A stretch of 34,461 nt of DNA from Candidatus Woesearchaeota archaeon (GTDB taxonomy: Archaea; Nanobdellota; Nanobdellia; Woesearchaeales; GW2011-AR15), in NCBI GenBank assembly GCA_014729915.1, contig WJJD01000036.1, forward strand, positions 1 through 34,461, read 5' to 3'. Under the pieces are notes generated by a model. It searched no databases and had not been told where the DNA came from. It saw nothing but the letters and a program-made list of their open reading frames with translations. Of the stretch, positions 18,559 to 28,200 are shown piece by piece. Made by a program: the position numbers and the translations under genes. How positions within the stretch are numbered: position 1 is the stretch's first letter; each line of letters starts with the position of its first letter.

Positions 18559-21285
18559 ATGGTGAATAATAAGCTTATAATTTTTGTCTGTATTTTATCT
18601 TTAGTTGTCATTCCTTATGGATTGTCTTATGAGATAAACATAACATTGACTGAACCTGTATATGGTGTATCCAAAGAATTTGTATTTGATCTTGAGATTT
18701 ATACTGAACAGGAAACAGATGAGTGCAAATACAGCAACTCCCCCCTTCTTAATTATTCAGAAATCCAGGCACAGAGAAACATATTTCAAAACATAAATAA
18801 TCATAGACACAGGATAGAGGATTTTGAGGATCTTAAAAACTCTGAAAATACAGAAAAAAAAATCTATATAAAATGCAGGACAATTACAGGAGAGATTAAT
18901 GAGAATGATTCTGTTGAACTTACATTGATGGTAGATACAACACCTCCTGAAATCACATCTGCTGCTGCTGTTCCTGAAAATGTGATTGAGAAACTCCAGA
19001 CTGAATTAAGGGTTGAAACACAGGATGAAACATACTGCAAATATGATGATGAATTTGAAGAATATGAAGATATGAGATATACTTTTCAAAATGGTTTAAG
19101 TTATGAAAAAGATCCTTATCAAAAAGGAAATCTTTTATTTTCACATTTGAGTACACAGATACTTGAGGAAGACACAGAATTGGAAATTATTGATAAAAAT
19201 AATTACGCTGTTTATGTGTCTTGTATGAACAGGGCACAGGATATAAGTTCGACTAGGGAAATTGATTTTTCAGTAAATCTTGAGGCAAACAATCTCATTG
19301 AAGAAATTTCTCCGTCCGGTTTAGTTTCTGGAGATAACATAACTCTTTATGTCAGGACCAACAAAAATTCTGTTTGTTATTATGGGGAAGAGTATTCAAA
19401 TAAATTTCCTGTTGAACATACTAAAGAACATGAAATCACACTCTCTGATTTTTCTTCCGGAGAAAATCAGGTTCCTGTAAAATGCGTGTATGATCTAGGT
19501 GGGGTGGATAGATTTGCATCAATTGAATTTGTCTGGGATAAGAACCCTCCTGAAATTTTAAACATACATACAACTAATTTTACTTGTCAGACCAATGAGC
19601 TTTCAGCAGAATTTATTTCTGAAGATAAGGATATATCTTATTTTGAATATAGAATATCTGACTCAGAAAATAATACAATAGTTGACTGGGCAAATTCAGA
19701 TGAAAAAGTAAAAGAAACCGGACTCTCTCTTGTAATAAACAATGTTTATTATTGGAATGTACGTCCTGTTGATGCAGCTGCAAATATAGGATCAATCAAA
19801 CAAAGTAAAGGAACCGCAGTATTTTCTGAAAACCATACTTTTTGCAGGAATAATACTCCTCCAAAAGTAAATATTAGTGAAACAAATACAACCTCCGGTA
19901 AAGAAATATCTCTTAGTTGTGTTGATGACGGGTACTGCTCTTCAAAAAAATATTTTATAATTTATGAAAATACAACCGAATGCGATAGATGCAGTAACTG
20001 TCCCATGAAATATTATTATTATCCTCCGGTTATCACTGCGGACTCTGTCTTTTGTTATGTTGTTTCAGATAATGACGGTGCGCAAACAATCGGAAATATG
20101 TCATTTAGATACAGCTGTACTAATGATAAAGACGGCTGTTGTATCTCAAATGAAGATAATATTTGTGATAAAGATTGTGCTGAAAATATTGATCCAGACT
20201 GTGATAAAACATTGGATAAGGATGATGATGGGATGCCTGATGAATGGGAAAGTCTGCATGGACTGAATCCATCCTACTATTATGATTATGATGAAGATCC
20301 TGATCAGGACGGGCTAACAAATTTTCGCGAATATAATTTGACTCTGATATATTTAAACAGTACGGATCCGAATAATGAGGATACAGACGGCGACGGTTAT
20401 TCTGATGGGGAAGAAATTAATAAAAAAACAAACCCATTAAATATTGAGGATTTTCCAATTCCTTCAGAAGATGATCTTTCCAAAGATACAGACAAGGATG
20501 GACTTCCAGATTTAAAAGAAGAAGAATGCGGACTTAATTTCAAGGATCCGCTTGATGCAGCAAAAGATTATGATGGAGACGGTTTAAATAACAAAGAAGA
20601 GTGCACTAGGGGTTTTAATATTCAGAAAGCTGATTCAGACGGCGATGGATTTGATGATTTTGAAGAATTTCAAAAAGGTACAGATCCTCTTTCAAGAGAT
20701 GATAAACCAGAAGGATCAATTATTAGTTTGTTTTTTTATATAATTCCTGTGATTTTGATTATCGGAGGAGTGGTTTTTTTCTTTTTAAAAAAAACCAAAA
20801 AGCCTTCCTCAAAAAAATCATCCACACCAAAAAATATAAACAAAAAAAAACGTTCTGAACCTGTTAAAAAAGCCGGTTTTATAGAAAGAAAATTAATGCA
20901 TAAGAAACCAGAGCCAAAGCCCGTTAAAAAAGAAACCAGACCTGATCAGGGACATGCAATTTTTAAGAGGAGACATCTATTAAAAAACAGAAAAAGAAAC
21001 AGGATATTTGATGAATTTCTTGAAAAACCGGATCTTAAAAAACAAAAAATTATTAAACCTAAAAAAAGAATTATAAAACAACCTGTTAAAAAACAACAGG
21101 TTTCTGTGTTTGACAGATTAAATGAACTTGTTACTCAGAACAAGACATTTTTAAAACTTGATGTGTTGTTAAAAAAAAAACCAGAGACAATTTCCAGATT
21201 AAATGATCTTCATGAAAAATATATTAATAAAAAACAGGCAATATTAAAAAAATTAGAGTCTATCATAAACAAAGATGAATTATAA
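18559..21285 (+). CDS. Large secreted membrane-anchored protein with Asp-rich Ca-binding-like repeats and a basic C-terminal tail
   Basis: N-terminal signal; CDKDCAENIDPDC; DKDDDGMPDEWE, DPDQDGLTNFREYN, DTDGDGYSDGEE, DSDGDGFDDFEEF (thrombospondin-3/dockerin-like loops); TM IISLFFYIIPVILIIGGVVFFFLKK; about 180-aa Lys-rich tail. Confidence 0.82.
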   Translation: MVNNKLIIFVCILSLVVIPYGLSYEINITLTEPVYGVSKEFVFDLEIYTEQETDECKYSNSPLLNYSEIQAQRNIFQNINNHRHRIEDFEDLKNSENTEKKIYIKCRTITGEINENDSVELTLMVDTTPPEITSAAAVPENVIEKLQTELRVETQDETYCKYDDEFEEYEDMRYTFQNGLSYEKDPYQKGNLLFSHLSTQILEEDTELEIIDKNNYAVYVSCMNRAQDISSTREIDFSVNLEANNLIEEISPSGLVSGDNITLYVRTNKNSVCYYGEEYSNKFPVEHTKEHEITLSDFSSGENQVPVKCVYDLGGVDRFASIEFVWDKNPPEILNIHTTNFTCQTNELSAEFISEDKDISYFEYRISDSENNTIVDWANSDEKVKETGLSLVINNVYYWNVRPVDAAANIGSIKQSKGTAVFSENHTFCRNNTPPKVNISETNTTSGKEISLSCVDDGYCSSKKYFIIYENTTECDRCSNCPMKYYYYPPVITADSVFCYVVSDNDGAQTIGNMSFRYSCTNDKDGCCISNEDNICDKDCAENIDPDCDKTLDKDDDGMPDEWESLHGLNPSYYYDYDEDPDQDGLTNFREYNLTLIYLNSTDPNNEDTDGDGYSDGEEINKKTNPLNIEDFPIPSEDDLSKDTDKDGLPDLKEEECGLNFKDPLDAAKDYDGDGLNNKEECTRGFNIQKADSDGDGFDDFEEFQKGTDPLSRDDKPEGSIISLFFYIIPVILIIGGVVFFFLKKTKKPSSKKSSTPKNINKKKRSEPVKKAGFIERKLMHKKPEPKPVKKETRPDQGHAIFKRRHLLKNRKRNRIFDEFLEKPDLKKQKIIKPKKRIIKQPVKKQQVSVFDRLNELVTQNKTFLKLDVLLKKKPETISRLNDLHEKYINKKQAILKKLESIINKDEL

Positions 21286-21853
21286 AAAAGCTCAGATCTC
21301 AAGCCAGGTTTTTATCTATATTCTTGCAGTTGTCATACTATCAATAACAATGTTATTCGGATACAACATGATTGATCGGTTCAGGAAAAATGCAGAATTC
21401 TCCACAATTAATGACTTTGAAAATCAGATTAAGCTGTCAGTAAATGAGCTTTCAAATGAATATCAATCAATAAAACGTGAAAAATTTATTCTCCCGCAAA
21501 AGATAAAATACTTATGTATAGCTGACAGCAATATTAAACATAACAAAAATCACATTATATCAAGACTTGCATTATACAATCCAAATATCATTTCATCTCA
21601 GCTTAAGATTATTCTTGAAGATAGTTTTGAAAGCAATATCCTGAAAAATATTTTTCTTACAGATTCAAATGAAATCATTCATTCATTTTTTATCAACAAC
21701 ACCCAGATTTGGGAAATCGATGCACCTGACTGCGATGATTTTTCCAAAGACTCCTGTAATATTTATTTTAGATGTTTTGAAAATACAAATAACATTGAAA
21801 TTATATTTTACGGAGCCGGAAACAAGGTAAGAATCGCCAAAGATACCACATGA
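21275..21853 (+). CDS. Pilin-like protein with class III-like signal
   Basis: MNYKKAQISSQVFIYILAVVILSITMLF. Confidence 0.8.
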   Translation: MNYKKAQISSQVFIYILAVVILSITMLFGYNMIDRFRKNAEFSTINDFENQIKLSVNELSNEYQSIKREKFILPQKIKYLCIADSNIKHNKNHIISRLALYNPNIISSQLKIILEDSFESNILKNIFLTDSNEIIHSFFINNTQIWEIDAPDCDDFSKDSCNIYFRCFENTNNIEIIFYGAGNKVRIAKDTT

Positions 21854-22881
21854 AAAAAGCAACTATTGAGATTCAGTTCAACTGGCTGTTCATACTTATT
21901 GCAGGAGCTCTTATTCTTTTATTTTTTATTGGAATTACAAGAAAAATTACAAAAAGCTCTGAAGAAACACTGAATTATGATATACTGAGGTATTTGGATG
22001 AAATTATTTCAGGAGTACAAATAAGCTCAGGAACAGAGCATAGTATTAATCTTCCTGAAATAAAATTATCTGTTGATTGTGATTTTTATTCTATTCAGGA
22101 TTCAGAATTTCAGGGAAACACTTTATCAAACAAGATAGTATTTTCACAGGACAGTATTAGTAAAGAATTATTGACTTACACATTAATCTGGGAGGCACCA
22201 TTTAAAAATTCTTATTTTATTTATTTAAGTTCTCCTGATTCGCAATATGTGGTTGTAAACGATCCTATTAATGATTTTGAAAAAGATATTCTTGAAATCC
22301 TTCCAAAGAATGTGAATTCTGAATCTGTTCCTTTTTCAAATCTTAAAGACATAGAAAACAATAACTATGACAGGATTAGATTTATATTTTTTGATAGTCA
22401 CACTCCTGCTTTACAATCCTTTACTAATTTAGATATAGCAAATACAGATATATCAGCAATCAGAATAATTCCTAAATTAGGAAAATTTCCTGACGGATTT
22501 GGAAAAATTGAATTCTATACATATGACGGAACCGATTTTAATCAGAAAGGATTAACAAGCTACTTAAACAAAGCAACGCTTCTTGGTGCTGTGTTTTCTG
22601 AGGATATTGGATTATACGAATGCAATATGAGAAAAGCACTTTTGAGATTGGATGTTGTTTCCCAGACTATAAGAAACAGATTAAATATGCTTAAAGACCA
22701 TTCTGAAGTCAGTTCAAGGTGCGAAACAGGCATCTATTCAGATTCAGAAAGGCTTCTTGAAGATATCGAAGACTATTCTGATATTGGTTTATCATTTCTT
22801 GAAAATATTTACAGAAAGACAGATCAGCTTGCAGATAAAAACAAATACCTGCAGAAAGAATCCTGCCCTATAATCTATTAA
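21850..22881 (+). CDS. Pilin-like single-TM protein
   Basis: MKKATIEIQFNWLFILIAGALILLFFIGI; 4-bp overlap with the upstream gene. Confidence 0.78.
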   Translation: MKKATIEIQFNWLFILIAGALILLFFIGITRKITKSSEETLNYDILRYLDEIISGVQISSGTEHSINLPEIKLSVDCDFYSIQDSEFQGNTLSNKIVFSQDSISKELLTYTLIWEAPFKNSYFIYLSSPDSQYVVVNDPINDFEKDILEILPKNVNSESVPFSNLKDIENNNYDRIRFIFFDSHTPALQSFTNLDIANTDISAIRIIPKLGKFPDGFGKIEFYTYDGTDFNQKGLTSYLNKATLLGAVFSEDIGLYECNMRKALLRLDVVSQTIRNRLNMLKDHSEVSSRCETGIYSDSERLLEDIEDYSDIGLSFLENIYRKTDQLADKNKYLQKESCPIIY

Positions 22882-22883
22882 AA

Positions 22884-23396
22884 ATGAAAAAAAAATCACA
22901 GATCCAGATGATGCAGACAATCATTATTTTAGTAATTTTTTTCTTTTTGATTGCAATAGGATTGATATTTTATTTTTCTTATCAAAAATCAGGTCTTAAA
23001 GACAAGTCAAGAATATATCAGAACATTGAGATGATAAAAAAATCTCAGATACTGAGTTTTTTGCCTGAAATCCAGTGCAGTTTCGGAAATATAATTTCTT
23101 CAGATTGTTATGACATCCAGAAAATTCATGCATTTACATCAACTGTTTATCCTGATAATAAATATTACTATGATTCACTATTTGGAAATGTGAGAATTTC
23201 AATATTAAAATATGAAACCAAGATTCATAATTGGAACCAGTCTTTAATATGGAAAGGAGATTCCGGTTTAACACTTTATGATAATTCAAAACCGGATTAT
23301 TCAGGTATAAGAAATCTTGAGATCCCTGTTAATCTGTTTGATTCAGCATTAAATAAATATTATTTCGGGATAATCAAACTGGAGATATACCAATGA
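22884..23396 (+). CDS. Pilin-like protein with class III-like signal
   Basis: MKKKSQIQMMQTIIILVIFFFLIAIGLIFYF. Confidence 0.8.
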   Translation: MKKKSQIQMMQTIIILVIFFFLIAIGLIFYFSYQKSGLKDKSRIYQNIEMIKKSQILSFLPEIQCSFGNIISSDCYDIQKIHAFTSTVYPDNKYYYDSLFGNVRISILKYETKIHNWNQSLIWKGDSGLTLYDNSKPDYSGIRNLEIPVNLFDSALNKYYFGIIKLEIYQ

Positions 23397-23899
23397 AAAA
23401 GAAGTCACAGACAGAAATTTTTGGTCTTGTAATTATTGTGATAATTCTAATTATGGGAGTTGTGTTTCTTGTGGGTTCAAGACTCAACAAAAAAGAACAA
23501 ACAGATTCAGGAGTAAGTGAATCCAAATATTCGCAGAATTTGTTAGGTTCAATTCTTAGTACAGACACACAAGCCGGTCTTAGCATCTCAGATTGTATCC
23601 AGGATATTGTAAAAACAGACAATAAATGTACAGATGAATCATTTGATTCTTCATTTGATTACACAAGATTTGAAATAGAAAAAATTCTTGAAAAAACATT
23701 AAATAAAAGGAAAAAAGAATACACTTTATTAATAACAAAAAAATCCGGAGAAAATATAAAATCCGCCATAGACTCATCAAAAGAGTTTTTGCCTATTAAA
23801 AACGGAAATTGCAATTCTTTGCAGGAAAAAGAGGCACCCGGAATAATGTTTTTACCTGCTCATGAAACTTTGGTGATAAAATTAGAAGTCTGTAAATAA
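23393..23899 (+). CDS. Pilin-like protein with class III-like signal
   Basis: MKKKSQTEIFGLVIIVIILIMGVVFLV; 4-bp overlap with the upstream gene. Confidence 0.8.
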   Translation: MKKKSQTEIFGLVIIVIILIMGVVFLVGSRLNKKEQTDSGVSESKYSQNLLGSILSTDTQAGLSISDCIQDIVKTDNKCTDESFDSSFDYTRFEIEKILEKTLNKRKKEYTLLITKKSGENIKSAIDSSKEFLPIKNGNCNSLQEKEAPGIMFLPAHETLVIKLEVCK

Positions 23900-23905
23900 C
23901 AGTTT

Positions 23906-24253
23906 TTATGCGAATGTTATCAGGTCGTTTATTTCAATATTTTTTTGACGGATTGAACTACAGGGAAGCTCAATTACGTAATTTGCTTTTTTTTTTGAAT
24001 TATATATTCTAAAAGGTTTGAAATTTTCTTTTATTTCAATAACTTTTTTGTTTTTGTCAAGAAAAACAACATCAATCGGATAAAACACAAAAAACATGTG
24101 CAGATTAATTTTTGTTTTTTTTTCAAAAACAAAAATTAAACATTTGTCTTTTATTGGTTTTGTAAACATTAATCCAAGAGTTTTTGAAAAGATTGATCTG
24201 CATATTTTTATTTTATCTGCAATAATATTTTTTTTTGTTAAGTTTTTTAGCAT
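23906..24253 (-). CDS. DUF192 family protein
   Basis: KTLGLMFTKPIKDKCLIFVFEKKTKINLHMFFVFYPIDVVFLDKNKKVIEI matches the DUF192 pattern. Confidence 0.85.
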   Translation of the reverse strand: MLKNLTKKNIIADKIKICRSIFSKTLGLMFTKPIKDKCLIFVFEKKTKINLHMFFVFYPIDVVFLDKNKKVIEIKENFKPFRIYNSKKKANYVIELPCSSIRQKNIEINDLITFA

Positions 24254-24305
24254 TGGTCAATAAATTTGTATATTATTATAATTTAAATACCTTTATTTTT
24301 TCCCC

Positions 24306-25274
24306 CTAACAACTGTCCTTCTCCAGGATATCAATTTCGTATACTCCTGCATGATTCTGATCAATTCTGAACCAGTCCTGCATGTTCTCAACATTGCAGT
24401 AATCAGTTGTTGTAATATTGTTAAAATAAAGATAATCGATAAGTGTTTTGTTTTTTACAGATAAACCTTGTTTTTGAAAGTCATCAAGGTATACCATGCT
24501 TTCAATGCCCATGCTTGAATTTGATAAATTTCCTGTAAACCTCATTAAAAAACTTGGAGCATCAGTAGAAGTAATATAATAAGAATTATTCAGATGAGTT
24601 TTAAGATTTGTTGTGTCATTTGTTGAATCATCAACAAAGTCAGAAAAAGTTGTTGGGAATATCAGGTTAGAAACTTTATCATCTGAATGTACTGTGTATA
24701 ACGGATCCTCAAAACCCGTTACATTTATGATAGTTCTAAAGGTTTTATTATATGCCCATACTGCAAGATCTTTTTTATCACTTATATTTATAGTTGCATC
24801 AAATATTATTTTTACAGTATAGAAAGAATTCATTTCAAGATCAATATTTCTTGGGTAAAGATTTACCTCAATATTTAGTTTTTCAGATTCTTCATTAATT
24901 CTGGAAAGCCAGGAAGTTATATCTGCACCATGACCTTCCTGCTTCATAATATTTATTTCTGTTCCGTTTGCAGTTCCGTTTTCAAAGATTTCTGAAAAAA
25001 TTGAATCTAAATCCTGGATAAATCCTTTTTTTATTCTTATATATTTTTGGAGACTTAATAGGGATCTATACCCTCCGATAAACATCTCTCGCTGCATATC
25101 ATTCTCAAAATCATCCACAAAATTATTCATTGTTCTGATTCGTGTAGAAATGGCATAACTCTTTTCTCTGTACCTGTTTGGATTTCTGGTACTTACTGCA
25201 ATAACAATAAATATTACCAGAAATACTGCAATAAAAGTAAAAAATACTCCCTTTTTGTTATTAATTATTTCCAT
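24306..25274 (-). CDS. Pilin-like single-TM protein of the second cluster
   Basis: MEIINNKKGVFFTFIAVFLVIFIVIAV followed by a large ectodomain; overlaps the VWA gene. Confidence 0.75.
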   Translation of the reverse strand: MEIINNKKGVFFTFIAVFLVIFIVIAVSTRNPNRYREKSYAISTRIRTMNNFVDDFENDMQREMFIGGYRSLLSLQKYIRIKKGFIQDLDSIFSEIFENGTANGTEINIMKQEGHGADITSWLSRINEESEKLNIEVNLYPRNIDLEMNSFYTVKIIFDATINISDKKDLAVWAYNKTFRTIINVTGFEDPLYTVHSDDKVSNLIFPTTFSDFVDDSTNDTTNLKTHLNNSYYITSTDAPSFLMRFTGNLSNSSMGIESMVYLDDFQKQGLSVKNKTLIDYLYFNNITTTDYCNVENMQDWFRIDQNHAGVYEIDILEKDSC

Positions 25275-28200
25275 ACCCTCACCTCAGCTATTGCAGGACC
25301 CCAGGGGTAAGGAATTTTTCCGACAGATAAAGCACCGATAATAAAATTCTTTTCTTCAAGATCAACAAATATTCGTCCGTTGTCATCAAGGTCAAGCTGG
25401 TTGAGAAGCCTGTACATTGCATCATCATAGGTGTCATTCTGATCAAACTGATAAGTTCCGGATTGAATTGCTGAAAAACTGTAATTACATTTTTTTCCCC
25501 CGGTATAGTCAGGCGGAACAGCAACTGTTGTATTTTTTTTATTTTCAAACTCAACATACCAGGTGCATCCGACTGCTTTTTCAAGCACATCACTGTAAGA
25601 AACAGAAGACTTTAACAAAGCATTATAAATTAAGGTATTATTTTCTGAGCATCCTGTCATGTTTTCATAACTGTCTCCTGTCCTGATACTAATCTGATTT
25701 GTTCCGTTTGTTAGATCTAGATAGGCAATATTTACAATAAAAGGATCTCCAAGTGTTGTGTAATCCTGATTAAAATAACTTAGATTATACACCAGATTAT
25801 TATTCACAACAAGTTCATCAGTCCAGTGCTCAGAAGAATATGAAGTTACTCTTGCGTTTGAAATTCTTATATTATTTGGTATGGTTATATTACTGCTGCA
25901 GTTAACTAAAGGTTCTTCAACAACAACAGATATCTCCCCAAACTCCGGTGGCTCACTAAGCGGAGTATAATTTATCTGGATGTAGGAATCACCATACAGT
26001 TTACTATTTGATAAATTTCCCTGAACCTCGATAGTTTGTGCATGTCTGCTGGCTGAAACAATTTGGGAAGCTACATCAGAATAAAATTCCTGTAAAGCAG
26101 TTATATTATCACTTTTTGAAAAAATACCTTCACCGCAGTTAGCAATTCCCTGTAAAGTCAGTTCATCAGCTTCATCACTGTATCCTACTGCATAAACAGT
26201 AATTCCGTAATTTTCCCTTGCATCACACGCAGCCTGAACAGCATCGTCACTGTCAGTATCTGAATATCCATCCCCGTCAAGATCTCCGGTTATTCCTTGT
26301 TCACTGCAGTCTATATTTGCCTGGCCGTCTGTCATGACCATCATTGCTTTATCCCTGGAATCATTCAATGTTATTAATTTGAGATCAAATTTTGCGGACT
26401 TGTCTGAATTAGATAGATCAACTGCAATAACATTATTTCCCTGGAGAAAATAATTTTTTGAAATACTTTTTCCATGAATATTCCAATACTCTCCCTGATG
26501 TTCCATCGGATCAGAATCAATTATATTTCCATTAAGATATACTATAGCATTATCATCTGAGAGTACATTAAGCACTCCTTTTTTAACATCAGTTATATCG
26601 TCTATAGTAAAATTCTTCCTGAAATAATAATGATTTGTAAGATTAGAGATTTTTAACTGGATATTGTCAAAATACCACTTACCTTCATCATCATTATCAT
26701 CTCGTTTGAGTTTTCCTCCTAAACTCAAATAATAAATACCAGGACCCTCGATCCAGTCTTCAATATATTGGGAAAATGAATCTGATTCATCACCATCCGG
26801 ATCCTCATCAGTATAGATTTCAAAGGAGTCATCAGAAGGATCCATCCCTGAATCTTGATTTTCCCCTAGATAGTGCACACCAGAAAAAGATGAATTCCAT
26901 ACAGATTTTACCCAGACTTGATCCTGGGAACCGAACGTTGATCTGTCATCCCACCACCAGTCAAAAGATATTGTTGCCCTGCCGTTTTCAGAATCAAGTA
27001 TCTCATAAATCTGTTGAGTTATATTTATCTCGATACCATAAGCTCCGGAAACATCATTATCATTATCCCTTGAATCAATACTTAATCTTCCGTTTAAAAT
27101 CCCTTCAAAGTCAACAGATGAAGAATATTCAAAAACACCTGATGAATAATCCCAGCCGTCATTTCCCTGATTTATTCCGAATGTGTTTGCTGTACTGTTT
27201 AAAATTGATGAAGAGAAATCATTGGGGGGACCTGAATTGTCATTCTGATGTTCCCACAGGTTAGCATAAACTATTCCTGTTCTTGAGCCAGTAAATTTCA
27301 ATTCAATATTATCAAACATCCAGTAACCGTCATCATCACTGTCATCTCGTTTGAGTTTTCCTCCTAAACTCAGATAATAAATACCAGGACCCTCGATCCA
27401 ATTACCGATTGATTGTGAAAAAGATCTTTGCCCAGTATCACCATCAGGATCTTCATCAGCGTATATCTCATTTGTTGAATCAGATGGGTTATGACCTGAA
27501 TCATAACCACTGCCAAGGTAATGCACACCAGAAAAAGATGAATTCCATGCAGCCTTTACCCATACCTCGTCCTGGGAGCCGAACCAGCTGTGCTCATCCC
27601 ACCACCAGTCAAAAGAAACTATAGCCTGACCATTATTTGATAAAAGATCATACATTTCCTGGGTTACATTAATCTCGATACCATAAGCTCCTGACACATC
27701 ATCTCCTGTACTCAATGAATCGATCCTTATCCTTGTAGAATACATATCAAATGCTACACTTCCTGAATAATCAAAAACACCTGATGAATAATCCCAGCCG
27801 TCATTTCCCTGATTTATCCCGAATGTATTTGCCGTGGTGTTTAAAATTCCTGAAGAAAAATCATTGGGAGGTCCAAATGTGTCTGATTGATGCTCCCATA
27901 AATTTCCGTATAATGATGGTGCAGAAAGATCATTACCTAATTGTGTATCCACATATGGCTCATAAATATAACTATTTGTGCTTCCTAATATCGCAGAACC
28001 TGTGTTCCATGTTGAATCATTAAATCCCAATTCATACCATATATCTCCTTTTGTATCATTTGGAGGAAAACTATAAAAATAGTTGTTGTTATATTTCCAT
28101 AATGAACCATTTGAGATAACTTCAGTTCTTATGATAGAATCAGTTAATATATCTCTTGCAGAATTAATCCCGCAGCAGATGCATGTGTTTCCGTCTGCTT

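Noticed and set aside
26776-28023. Plus-strand ORFs (26776-27264, 27409-27624, 27751-28023) antisense to the giant VWA gene
   Set aside because: They are shadow ORFs of the duplicated domain; their mutual similarity simply mirrors that duplication and composition is His/Gln-skewed.
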